This document shows, piece by piece, positions 22,814-31,293 of a stretch of 42,182 nt of DNA. Where the stretch lies: assembly GCF_001654845.1 (NCBI RefSeq), contig NZ_LXES01000056.1:1-42182 (forward strand), read 5' to 3'. Each line of letters opens with the position of its first letter. Position 1 is the first letter of the stretch. The notes below the pieces were generated by a model, which saw only the letters and a program-made list of their open reading frames with translations, was not told the DNA's origin and searched no databases. Both the position numbers and the translations under genes were made by a program. This DNA is from Enterobacter soli ATCC BAA-2102 (GTDB taxonomy: Bacteria > Pseudomonadota > Gammaproteobacteria > Enterobacterales > Enterobacteriaceae).

Positions 22814-25800
22814 TGCTTGAAATTTACACTATCTATGGCGGGGGGATGTGGAAAACGGCGCTGGACGCCATTGTCACCCTGCTGGGGATGAGCACGTTCA
22901 GTACACTGTTACGTATTGCCGGCACCTTTGGGGTGCTGGCCGCCCTGTTTTCCTTCATCAAACAGCGTAACCCGATGGTCATGGTGCACTGGCTGGCCAT
23001 CTTCATGATCCTGACCTCTGTCCTGCTGGTTCCCAAGCGTTCTGTGCAGATTATCGACCTGTCAGATCCGGCGGCAGTCTGGAAAACCGACAACGTGTCG
23101 GTGGGGCTGGCGGCAATTGCGTCGCTGACCACCAGTATCGGTTACAAAATGACTTCCGCATACGACATGCTGATGGCCAGACCGGACTCGGTCACCTACA
23201 GCAAAAGCGGGATGTTGTTTGGTTCACAGATTGTGGCGGAAACCAGTGATTTCACCACGCAGAACCCGGAGCTGGCGCAGATGCTGCCGGATTACGTGGA
23301 AAACTGCGTGATTGGTGACATTCTGCTGAATCACAAGTACACCGTGAACCAGCTGCTGAACTCCACCGACCCGCTGGGGCTTATCACCAGTAACCCGAGT
23401 CCGCTGCGCGGGATATTCAAAACCACGGATGCCACCCGTCAGTTTCTGACCTGCCAGCAGGCGGCCGCGCAGATAAAGACGCTGGCCAATGCAGAAGGAA
23501 ATCCGGCCAGTGCCACCTTCACCATGCTGACCAATAAAATTTTCGGCAACAAGGTGAACGGGGCGACCCTTCTGGCGAATGCGATGGGCGAAAGCTACGG
23601 ATATTTTTATGCCGGTGGGCTGAGTGCTTCGCAAATCATGAAAAACAACATCACCAACAGCGCGGTGCGGCAGGGGGTGAAAGGGTTTGCGGCACGATCT
23701 TCTGACACCGCGAACCTGCTCAATCTGGCGACCGAGAACGCGGCAACGAAACAACGGCTCAGCTGGGCCGCCGGTAATGAGCTGGCTACCCGCACACTGC
23801 CGTTTGCGCAGTCGCTTCTGATGCTGATCCTGGTGTGTCTGTTCCCGCTGATGATCGCGCTGGCGGCGTCCAACCACAGTCTTTTTGGCCTGAACACGCT
23901 GAAGCTGTATATCTGCGGTTTTATCTACTTCCAGATGTGGCCCATCATGTTTGCCATCCTGAACTTTGCCGCTAACTTCTGGTTGCAGACCAAAACCGGC
24001 GGTACTGCCCTGGTACTGGCCAATACCAATGTGGTGGCATTGCAGCATTCTGATGTAGCGAACCTGGCCGGGTATCTGTCGCTGTCCATCCCTCTGCTTT
24101 CGTTCTATCTGACGAAAGGGGCGGCGGCGATGGGATCTCAGGTGGCGGGCAGTGTGCTCAGTTCGGCCGCGTTCACCTCCGCAGGAGTGTCGGCGACGAC
24201 GGCAGACGGCAACTGGTCGTTTAATAACATGTCGATGGATAACGTCAGCCAGAACAAGATGGACACGAACCTGATGCAGCGTCAGGGCCAGCAGACCTGG
24301 CAGGCGGATAACGGTTCGACACAGACCCAGACCGCCGGTGGCCATACGGTTATCGATGGTTCCGGGGCGATGTCAAACCTGCCGGTGAACATGAAACTCA
24401 GCCAGCTGGCGAGCAGCGGATTCCAGGAGTCGGCGCGGCAGTCGCAGGTACAGGCCCAGACGGCACTCGACGGTTACAACCACAGCGTTACCAGCGGGTG
24501 GTCACAGCTTTCGCAGGTGTCTAGCCAGACGGGAACCAGTGACAGTCTCAGCAAAGGCAGCGAAAACAGCCAGGCCACGAATGCTTCTCGCGGTGCCAGC
24601 ATGATGATGTCCGCAGCGGAGAGCTATGCGAAAGCGAACAACGTATCGACGCAGGAAGCATACAATGAGTTGATGTCGAAATCCGTCGAAGGCAGCGTTA
24701 ATGCAGGTGCCAGCGCTAAATTTAATACTGGTGACCAGGCGTTTGGCAAGATTGGGAAATGGGCTACAGGTGTTAGTTTGGAAGCTCATGGCGGAGCAGA
24801 AGTTAAGGGAGCAAGTGGGAGCTCTCATGGCACACAGGAGACGCATTCCAGTAATCAGGATATGCGACATGACCAGAACAGCCAGGCGGTTAATGATTTC
24901 CGTCAGGGTATGGATATGGTTACCAGTAGTCGTGTGACAGATGGTTCAAACCATACGGAGAATGCAGCAAGCAGTAATGTTCAGCAACTGGCAGCCACGC
25001 TTAATGACGCACAAAGCCAGTACCATCAGTACACCACCAGTTCAACCCAGAGCAATGAGTTCAGCCGGATGGCCACGATGGCGCAGAACCGGAGTGCCAG
25101 CCTTGATACGAACTACACTCAGGAATTTGTCGACTGGGCGGGTAACAAGTACGGTGACAAGGCTCAGTCCATGCTGACCAGCGCACCAACGGCGCGTGAA
25201 GCGGCGATGGAGTTCGTTAACGAACGACTGAAACCTGAAATTACCGGTGATTATCAGCAGGGGCGTTCAGACCTTGCCAGCGGAGCAGAACATGCGGCAT
25301 TCAGTGGTGAGCATGTTGTGCAGCCTGACTCTCAGCCGCAGCAACGAAGCAACACGCCGAGAGATGGAGGAGTCAGTTACAGCGCAGTGACTACAGAGTC
25401 AGACGGTGCCGGTATGGCCAGCCGCTCTGATTCAGGCAGTCATCAGGTCACCGGCGGAATGGCCGATGTTGCCGGCGGGCCGGAGGGGAGCCGGAAGACA
25501 GGATATTCAACTGAGGGCTCTGGAGCTGAATACAGAACTGAACAGTCATCAGCATCAGAAGGGCGCACCCTGTACGCATCTGATAAACAGAATCGTGTCG
25601 ATAATACCGGTTCTGGCTCATATGGCGACTCTGCTCAGGGAGAAATTCATTCGGGAGTTACACGTCATCAGGAATCAACAGTAGCTCCGCATAATGGCGT
25701 GAATACCTATACCAGCTCTGCTAATGGTGGTCAGAACGGAAAAGCCGGTTATGAGGCAGAGAGTTCAGGTTCTGTTGAGCGCACCCATCAGGCCGAATCT

Positions 25801-26238
25801 CATTCCGCGAATATTCGGGAACATGAATCCGATACTATCCGGACGCATGGGGTGAAAAGTGATAATTCTGTCGGTGCAGCAGAAAGCGGTCGAACCTCCG
25901 GTAATACAATGCAGGATGCCTTTAAAGGAAATCAGATAAAACTGCACGAACAGTCGGGACGAAATTTTGAGCCGCAAAATGATATACAGCGCCGTGTTGC
26001 GGAACAAAGATCTGAAAATGAGCATAAAATCAACGAATCTGCTGGGGAAATTGGAAAAAAAGAATCCACTGTTCAAACATCCAGTGATATATTGAAGGGA
26101 GAACTACATAACTCAAAAAGTTCATTCTCTGATGGTTTAAATAAAGAGAAAGCAAATCAGGGGGAATCTTCTCCTTCTGAAAATGATGAAGATATGAAAC
26201 GTAGATTAGCAGAGCTGAGATCAAGAAAAGCGGGCTAA
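22813..26238 (+). CDS. traG: TraG, mating-pair stabilisation and exclusion-target protein
   Basis: The membrane-bound N-terminal part takes part in pilus assembly; the C-terminal part stabilises mating pairs and is the target of TraS. This protein has 1141 residues (F 938). N-terminal TraG sequence is clear (MLEIYTIYGGGMWKTALDAI, several membrane helices to about residue 440, FQMWPIMFAILNF). After about residue 560 it is hydrophilic and Ser/Gln/His-rich with many short repetitive phrases. The extra 200 residues lie in this part. From roughly 24700 and especially after 25500 the sequence becomes visibly more AT-rich, continuing through the next gene, which suggests exchange of the exclusion module. 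Confidence 0.95.
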   Translation: MLEIYTIYGGGMWKTALDAIVTLLGMSTFSTLLRIAGTFGVLAALFSFIKQRNPMVMVHWLAIFMILTSVLLVPKRSVQIIDLSDPAAVWKTDNVSVGLAAIASLTTSIGYKMTSAYDMLMARPDSVTYSKSGMLFGSQIVAETSDFTTQNPELAQMLPDYVENCVIGDILLNHKYTVNQLLNSTDPLGLITSNPSPLRGIFKTTDATRQFLTCQQAAAQIKTLANAEGNPASATFTMLTNKIFGNKVNGATLLANAMGESYGYFYAGGLSASQIMKNNITNSAVRQGVKGFAARSSDTANLLNLATENAATKQRLSWAAGNELATRTLPFAQSLLMLILVCLFPLMIALAASNHSLFGLNTLKLYICGFIYFQMWPIMFAILNFAANFWLQTKTGGTALVLANTNVVALQHSDVANLAGYLSLSIPLLSFYLTKGAAAMGSQVAGSVLSSAAFTSAGVSATTADGNWSFNNMSMDNVSQNKMDTNLMQRQGQQTWQADNGSTQTQTAGGHTVIDGSGAMSNLPVNMKLSQLASSGFQESARQSQVQAQTALDGYNHSVTSGWSQLSQVSSQTGTSDSLSKGSENSQATNASRGASMMMSAAESYAKANNVSTQEAYNELMSKSVEGSVNAGASAKFNTGDQAFGKIGKWATGVSLEAHGGAEVKGASGSSHGTQETHSSNQDMRHDQNSQAVNDFRQGMDMVTSSRVTDGSNHTENAASSNVQQLAATLNDAQSQYHQYTTSSTQSNEFSRMATMAQNRSASLDTNYTQEFVDWAGNKYGDKAQSMLTSAPTAREAAMEFVNERLKPEITGDYQQGRSDLASGAEHAAFSGEHVVQPDSQPQQRSNTPRDGGVSYSAVTTESDGAGMASRSDSGSHQVTGGMADVAGGPEGSRKTGYSTEGSGAEYRTEQSSASEGRTLYASDKQNRVDNTGSGSYGDSAQGEIHSGVTRHQESTVAPHNGVNTYTSSANGGQNGKAGYEAESSGSVERTHQAESHSANIREHESDTIRTHGVKSDNSVGAAESGRTSGNTMQDAFKGNQIKLHEQSGRNFEPQNDIQRRVAEQRSENEHKINESAGEIGKKESTVQTSSDILKGELHNSKSSFSDGLNKEKANQGESSPSENDEDMKRRLAELRSRKAG

Positions 26239-26250
26239 TTCGGAGGGTAT

Positions 26251-26847
26251 ATGGCATATACAAATGGTGATGCAAAAAAAGAAATTGCAGAGATTATCTC
26301 TGGGATAGGTAGTGATGAACGCCCTGTTTCATCGACCAAAGAAGCTTTCAAAATTATAGCTATATACCCGACTCTGATGCTCTTTACAGTCATTCTCATG
26401 TGGTTTGTTTTCTATGCCATAATGGTTCTGACAGGGGATAATTCAGGGCAGAAAATTAGCTTTTATTTTGAAGCGGCTCAGTTAATTATGGGGTATGGAG
26501 GATGGGTGTCCATCGGTGTGACAACCGTAGTTGCAATATTCTTTATACTCATTAATTATTCAACTGCATTGTTATATCTATCTATACCTGAAGACATTCG
26601 GCGTCGTTCTAAAATACTTGCCACCATGAAATCTACAGTAAAGAAGATATCTCTGATGCTATGGCTGGGGGCCACCTTGTTGTCATTCGTTGGAGTGTGG
26701 TCTGATTGGATGATCTTGCTGGCCGGAAGCATTCCTGCTGTTTTGTTCATTTCAATCTTTATAATTAATGGATATCTTGGAATTCAGAGCGCCCGTTACG
26801 GTCTTGGATCATTGATGTCAACAGCTAACAAAATGCTTAGTCGATAG
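26251..26847 (+). CDS. TraS-like entry-exclusion membrane protein
   Basis: Candidate inner-membrane entry-exclusion protein that blocks redundant mating by recognising the cognate TraG. The 198-residue product has four or five hydrophobic segments (about 32-56, 73-105, 135-150, 152-175) and lies between traG and traT, as traS does in F (about 150-170 aa). TraS proteins differ greatly between plasmids, so the call rests on position and topology. It is markedly AT-richer than the tra genes upstream, as is the end of traG. Good ribosome-binding site (GGAGGG, 26241-26246). Followed by a strong terminator. Confidence 0.75.
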   Translation: MAYTNGDAKKEIAEIISGIGSDERPVSSTKEAFKIIAIYPTLMLFTVILMWFVFYAIMVLTGDNSGQKISFYFEAAQLIMGYGGWVSIGVTTVVAIFFILINYSTALLYLSIPEDIRRRSKILATMKSTVKKISLMLWLGATLLSFVGVWSDWMILLAGSIPAVLFISIFIINGYLGIQSARYGLGSLMSTANKMLSR

Positions 26848-26896
26848 GGCTTATTAAAAGCCTAACTTCAGTGAAATTTAATTCCGAAAAGTAAAT

Positions 26897-26933
26897 AGTC
26901 CCGATACCTCTTGTTGGTTCGGGACTTTTTATT
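26897..26933 (+). terminator. Rho-independent terminator after the TraS-like gene
   Basis: AGTCCCGA (26897-26904) pairs with TCGGGACT (26919-26926) and is followed by TTTTTATT. It should end much of the transcription from the upstream tra operon, so traT probably has its own promoter. Confidence 0.88.
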
Positions 26934-26980
26934 CTAGCACTTAATGTAAATTCCTCTTTAAATCAGCCGATAACAAACCT

Positions 26981-27000
26981 GTTAGCTATATCTCGCTAAC
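26981..27000. promoter_or_regulatory. Inverted repeat upstream of traT (possible operator)
   Basis: GTTAGC (26981-26986), spacer TATATCTC, GCTAAC (26995-27000), ending 31 bp before the traT start. The TATATC inside could serve as a weak -10. It lies just after the terminator, where a traT promoter is expected. Confidence 0.4.
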
Positions 27001-27031
27001 GGGGATGTATTTCTATGCACAGGACGAAATC

Positions 27032-27763
27032 ATGAAATTAAAACAATTAGCAGTCGTTGGCTTAGTCGCGTCTTCACTGGCGCTTTCAGGTTGTGGAGCC
27101 ATGTCCACCGCAGTGAAAAAACGTAATCTCGATGTGAAAACCCAGATGAGTGAAACCATCTGGCTGGAGCCGTCATCAGAGAAAACCGTTTATCTTCAGA
27201 TCCGCAACACGTCTGACAAGGACATGTCCGGACTGCAAACCCAGATCACCAATGAACTTGCCGCGAAAGGCTACCGCGTCTCCAGCTCACCGGACACTGC
27301 CTACTACTGGATTCAGGCCAATGTCCTGAAGGCTGAAAAAATGGACCTTCGCCAGTCTCAGGGGTTCCTGAGCAGTGGTTATGAGGGCGCTGCAATGGGT
27401 GCGGCTCTGGGGGCGGGTATCACGGCATATAACTCCACATCAGCGGGGGCGACCCTGGGGGTGGGGCTGGCAAGCGGCCTGATTGGCATGGCTGCGGATG
27501 CGATGGTCGAGGACGTCAACTATACGATGGTGACCGATCTGCAGATTTCCGAACGCAGCAAAGCGACCGTCACAACGGACAATATCGCCGCCCTGAAACA
27601 GGGCACGTCAGGCGTGAAGGTACAGACCAGCTCTGAGCAGGGTAACCGTGCCAAATACCAGACCCGTGTGGTGTCGAACGCCAACAAAGTGAACCTCAAG
27701 TTTGAAGAGGCGCAACCCGTACTGGAAGCGCAGCTGGCCAAATCTATCGCCGGTATCATGTAA
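27032..27763 (+). CDS. traT: TraT, surface-exclusion outer-membrane lipoprotein
   Basis: Abundant outer-membrane lipoprotein giving surface exclusion and often serum resistance. The 243 residues (F 244) have the lipobox LSGC (Cys21) and long near-identical stretches to F TraT: CGAMSTAVKKRNLDVKTQMS, GYEGAAMGAALGAGITAYNS, MAADAMVEDVNYTM, RVVSNANKVNLKFEEAQPVL. ATG 27032 fits the F start; an in-frame codon at 27005 would add nine residues before the signal peptide. This is the most F-like protein in the window. Flanked by terminators on both sides, so it is probably its own transcript. Confidence 0.98.
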   Translation: MKLKQLAVVGLVASSLALSGCGAMSTAVKKRNLDVKTQMSETIWLEPSSEKTVYLQIRNTSDKDMSGLQTQITNELAAKGYRVSSSPDTAYYWIQANVLKAEKMDLRQSQGFLSSGYEGAAMGAALGAGITAYNSTSAGATLGVGLASGLIGMAADAMVEDVNYTMVTDLQISERSKATVTTDNIAALKQGTSGVKVQTSSEQGNRAKYQTRVVSNANKVNLKFEEAQPVLEAQLAKSIAGIM

Positions 27764-27772
27764 TATCCAGCG

Positions 27773-27805
27773 GCTGCGACGACCGTCGCAGCTGTTCTTC
27801 CTTTC
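27773..27805 (+). terminator. Terminator after traT
   Basis: GCTGCGAC (27773-27780), loop GACC, GTCGCAGC (27785-27792), then a pyrimidine-rich TGTTCTTCCTTTC. A good stem, with a T-rich but interrupted tail. Confidence 0.7.
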
Positions 27806-27874
27806 TTCCTGATTTTCACCGTGTTCATTCCTGAGCAGGGTGCGTCAGTGCTTTCTGTCAGTCCCCTGAAATTA

Positions 27875-27922
27875 CGCTTCCTCGCATGACTGCGCCAGGC
27901 GCAGCCCTGTCTGCGGCGAGCG
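27875..27922. repeat. ColE1-like CTTCCTCG...CTGCGGCGAGCG element, copy 1
   Basis: CGCTTCCTCG (27875-27884), a core hairpin CTGCGCC/GGCGCAG (27890-27904), then CTGCGGCGAGCG (27911-27922). The same outer motifs around a different hairpin occur at 37698-37740. The ends match the conserved sequence near the ColE1/pMB1 origin that runs CGCTTCCTCG to GCTGCGGCGAGCGG. Confidence 0.7.
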
Positions 27923-27951
27923 TTGCATACGCAACAAAAAAGGAACTCTCG

Positions 27952-28251
27952 ATGAATACAACATTCTTCTCCCGTACCGTAAACGTGCTTTTCTTTTCCT
28001 TTCTGACGCTGGTCAGCACCATTTATTTGCTGGAGCGATTTGGCGTCGAGCTTCTGAAATGGCGGGCTGGGAGTTCATTACTTCAGACCTACACCTCAGC
28101 GTTGTCATCAGCAGGTTTTGAGTGGGCCAGTGAGCTGAACACGATTGTTGTTCTTCTTATTTTCCTGTGCGGTGGCCTTCTGGTTTCCCTGCTCACGGCT
28201 TATTTTTTTGGTGTTATTGCTTTGTTTTCGAGTCAACTCAAACGTTCGTGA
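27952..28251 (+). CDS. Hypothetical membrane protein after traT (99 aa)
   Basis: Unrecognised. ATG 27952 has AAGGAA 8 bp upstream; the open frame extends further up through the repeat element but without a ribosome-binding site. Two hydrophobic segments (about residues 10-28, VNVLFFSFLTLVSTIYL, and 65-93, IVVLLIFLCGGLLVSLLTAY) suggest an inner-membrane hairpin. It may share a transcript with the next gene and traD. Confidence 0.55.
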   Translation: MNTTFFSRTVNVLFFSFLTLVSTIYLLERFGVELLKWRAGSSLLQTYTSALSSAGFEWASELNTIVVLLIFLCGGLLVSLLTAYFFGVIALFSSQLKRS

Positions 28252-28312
28252 ATCAAAGAAATATTGAACTGAAACAAGCCCTGTCACCGGGGCATGTTAA
28301 CGGGAGGACATC

Positions 28313-28621
28313 ATGCGTTTTGAAAGTACAGAAGGCGATCTTACCGGTTTATTGCACCTTATCCATCTGGAAAGTGAGCTATTGATGGCGGTGGCATACC
28401 TTCGGGTATTCGGTTCACTTCCGGATGGTGTGGGTATCACCCTCATTGCATACTGGGCCGGTTATGAATACACCCTTTATGGGTTGGCTCCCGGTGAATG
28501 GCATTCAGCAGCTTATGCTGATGTGGCCTCGTCAGTTCGCTCTGTTGCTGCGGGCATTAATGAACAGGACTGGGAAGACGGGTGCCAGCAGGCCAGATAT
28601 GAGCTGAGCCAGATGGAATAA
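28313..28621 (+). CDS. Hypothetical small protein before traD (102 aa)
   Basis: Unrecognised soluble, acidic protein without signal peptide. GGAGGA at 28302-28307 strongly supports ATG 28313. Sequence runs MRFESTEGDLTGLLHLIHLE and ends YELSQME; no cysteine-based or nucleotide motif apart from a single Cys near residue 91. Lies 61 bp after the previous gene and 113 bp before traD. Confidence 0.6.
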   Translation: MRFESTEGDLTGLLHLIHLESELLMAVAYLRVFGSLPDGVGITLIAYWAGYEYTLYGLAPGEWHSAAYADVASSVRSVAAGINEQDWEDGCQQARYELSQME

Positions 28622-28690
28622 TCCGACGCTTTCCCGTTCACAGCACCGCATTTTTGCACCCCCTCGTTTCCTCCTTATTTCCTGAACACA

Positions 28691-28713
28691 CACATCACCG
28701 CACCGGTGATGTG
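28691..28713. promoter_or_regulatory. Perfect 10-bp hairpin upstream of traD
   Basis: CACATCACCG (28691-28700), loop CAC, CGGTGATGTG (28704-28713), ending 21 bp before the traD start. No T-run follows, so it is more likely an RNA-level or protein-binding element than a terminator. No good ribosome-binding site follows, only GGATAAATCT. Confidence 0.55.
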
Positions 28714-28734
28714 ATAACGGCTGGATAAATCTCT

Positions 28735-31293
28735 ATGAGCTTTGCAGGTAAAAACCTCACCCAGGGCGGGCAGATGACCGCCTATCGCTGGCGCATGTTC
28801 ATTCAGGTGAACAACTGGATAGGATTCTGGATTTTCATCCTGTTTGCCGTGCTGACCGCTGCCATCTTTCTCTTGCGTGTTCCGCAGGAAACCCTCGATA
28901 ACGGCTCGCTGTGGTGGTTCGCCAGCCTCAACAGCAGCTTTATCGATCTGATGCCGGCAACGGGCACACCGAAGGTCTACGACGTTCACTACTGGTATGC
29001 CCCCACCGCGACGGCAATGGTCCTCAAAATGACCCTGCCGCAGATTTTTACCGACCCGTACATGCAGGCAATGGGCGCTCAGTGCCTGACGGAGCTTCAG
29101 TGGGCGGCAGGCGGCAGTGGTCTGTTCAGTATGGTGGTGTTTCTGGCAGTGACCTGGTTCATTGCTGATATCGGGCGCAAGGAGAGTGAAGACCAGTACA
29201 TCTCCGGGATGCAGCTGACGGATAAACCCGCAGAGGTGAACAGGCTGCTGCGCAAGAACGGTGAGCTGTCCGATTTACGCGTGGGTGATCTGCACATGGT
29301 CAGGATGGCCGAAGTGCTGAACTTTCTGATGCACGGCACCATTGGTGTCGGTAAATCGACCCTGATCCGCTGGCTTCTGGACCACATCCGCAAACGTGGC
29401 GACAGGGCCATCATCTACGACTCCGGCTGTACCTTCACGGAAACCCACTACAACCCGGATACCGACTTCATTCTTAATTCCCACGACGAACGCTGCGCTA
29501 ACTGGCAGATGTGGGGGGAATGTATTGATGCGGTGGATTACGACAACCTGGCCGCCAGTCTCATCCCGGTGGAAGGGGAGTCTGATCCGTTCTGGGTATC
29601 CAGTTCGCGCACCATCTTTGCCGACCTCGCCATTCGCATGTCGGTTGACCCGGATCGCAGCATCGAAAAGTTCCTCAAAACCCTGCTGTCACTCAGCATG
29701 AAAAGCCTCCGGGGTTATCTGGCGAATACCCCGTCAGCAAACCTGGTCGAGGAGAAAATCGAGAAAACGGCCATCTCCATTCGTTCCGTGGTGACCAACT
29801 ACGCCAAAGCACTGCGCTACTTGCAGGGGCTGGATGACGGAACAAAGCCCCCGTTTACCATCCGGGAGTGGATGACCCAGGAGCGCTATGACAACAGCTG
29901 GCTGTTTATCTCCACGCAGGCCCGTCACCGCAAGAGCGTGCGACCGCTGATCTCCCTCTGGGTTTCACTGGCCACGCTGATGTTACAGAGCATGGGTGAG
30001 AACAGCGATCGCCGGGTGTGGTTCATTATCGATGAAACACCGAGTCTGCAACGTATCCCGGAGCTGGCCGAAACACTGGCGGAAGCACGCAAGTTCGGGG
30101 GCTGTTTCGTTCTGGGGATGCAGAACATGGCGCAGCTGGTTCACGTCTACGGCCGCGAGCTGGCCAAAAGTATCTTCGACCTGATGAACACCCGTATGTA
30201 CGGCCGCTCCCCGAGTGCGGAGATGGCCAAAGTGGTGGAAGAGGAGCTGGGTAATCAGCGTAAGCGCGAGATACGCGAGCAGAACAGCTACGGTCTGGAC
30301 CAGGTGCGTGACGGGGTGTCGCTCGGCAAGGACAAGGTCAACAACCCTGTCGTCGATTATGAACAGATCATGCGGCTGCCGAACCTGAGTTTTTACGTGC
30401 GTCTGCCGGGTGAATACCCGGTGGTGCGGCTGAAGCTGAAATACCGCGAAATGAAGAAACATCATCCAGGACTGCTCGAGCGTAACATCCGTGACGCACT
30501 CAGTCCGGAGCTGGAGAAGGTCATTCAGCAGATCGAGCGCGAAGCGACTGCGGCCGGGCTGACGTTCCCGACCGGTGATGAGCTGATGGAAAAGGGTGGC
30601 GACACTGCAACCAAAGCGGTGCCTGCGTCTGAACCGGCGGGTAAACCCCACGATGAACCAGCAAGTAAACCCACAGTCACCAGACAGAAACCGCTCAGTG
30701 TCGTTCAGGCTGAACAAGAGCAGCTGCCTGAACGGGAGCCTGTGGCAGAGAAGCCGGAGATGCAGAATCACAACACCCTGACAGGCCATGTCACAGAAGA
30801 GAGAAAAGATAACGTTGTATCGCTGCGCCCCTCCGGCCCACTGAAAGAGGCAGTGGTGGTGAAAACACCGCCAGCACCATCCCCCGACACGACAACGTCA
30901 GCACCTGCTGCTGACTCTGCCGCTTCACTGCCTGATGCCCTGAAAACCCTGCGTAACCGTCACTCCGTGCCAGAACAACCTGCTGCATCGCCACTGGGCA
31001 TGTTGCACAGGGCGCGTCAGCGTCCTGCATCGGGTGACAGTGATCAGCAAGCGGAGGACAACGGCGGGGGAGAAACGATGAACCTGGAGATGAAGGTGGC
31101 CACACAACCTGACGGGGCACTGATCGTGACCACGGCCGGAAAGAACCTGCCACCTGACGCGCCTGCGGACGAACACCGGACTAACCGCCAGCTGGCGCAG
31201 GAAGAAGAGAACATTTTACTTCACCGTGATGCGGGCGATCCGGGTTACGACGAAAACGACCAGCGTTATGACGACAGAGAGCCTGAATTATGA
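28735..31293 (+). CDS. traD: TraD, type IV coupling protein
   Basis: Inner-membrane ATPase that brings the TraI-bound strand to the channel. 852 residues (F 717). Two N-terminal membrane helices (about 25-48 and 118-140) are followed by Walker A GTIGVGKST (about 201-209) and Walker B VWFIIDETPSLQ (about 427-438), then FVLGMQNMAQLV. From about residue 600 there is a long Pro/Ala/Gln/Glu-rich tail ending acidic (PGYDENDQRYDDREPEL). In F the tail's end binds TraM; this tail is about 130 residues longer than F's. Overlaps traI by 4 bp (ATGA). Confidence 0.96.
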   Translation: MSFAGKNLTQGGQMTAYRWRMFIQVNNWIGFWIFILFAVLTAAIFLLRVPQETLDNGSLWWFASLNSSFIDLMPATGTPKVYDVHYWYAPTATAMVLKMTLPQIFTDPYMQAMGAQCLTELQWAAGGSGLFSMVVFLAVTWFIADIGRKESEDQYISGMQLTDKPAEVNRLLRKNGELSDLRVGDLHMVRMAEVLNFLMHGTIGVGKSTLIRWLLDHIRKRGDRAIIYDSGCTFTETHYNPDTDFILNSHDERCANWQMWGECIDAVDYDNLAASLIPVEGESDPFWVSSSRTIFADLAIRMSVDPDRSIEKFLKTLLSLSMKSLRGYLANTPSANLVEEKIEKTAISIRSVVTNYAKALRYLQGLDDGTKPPFTIREWMTQERYDNSWLFISTQARHRKSVRPLISLWVSLATLMLQSMGENSDRRVWFIIDETPSLQRIPELAETLAEARKFGGCFVLGMQNMAQLVHVYGRELAKSIFDLMNTRMYGRSPSAEMAKVVEEELGNQRKREIREQNSYGLDQVRDGVSLGKDKVNNPVVDYEQIMRLPNLSFYVRLPGEYPVVRLKLKYREMKKHHPGLLERNIRDALSPELEKVIQQIEREATAAGLTFPTGDELMEKGGDTATKAVPASEPAGKPHDEPASKPTVTRQKPLSVVQAEQEQLPEREPVAEKPEMQNHNTLTGHVTEERKDNVVSLRPSGPLKEAVVVKTPPAPSPDTTTSAPAADSAASLPDALKTLRNRHSVPEQPAASPLGMLHRARQRPASGDSDQQAEDNGGGETMNLEMKVATQPDGALIVTTAGKNLPPDAPADEHRTNRQLAQEEENILLHRDAGDPGYDENDQRYDDREPEL

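Noticed and set aside
23224..24345. 373-aa minus-strand open frame opposite traG
   Set aside because: Arg/Gln/His-rich shadow; traG is clearly coding through the same region.
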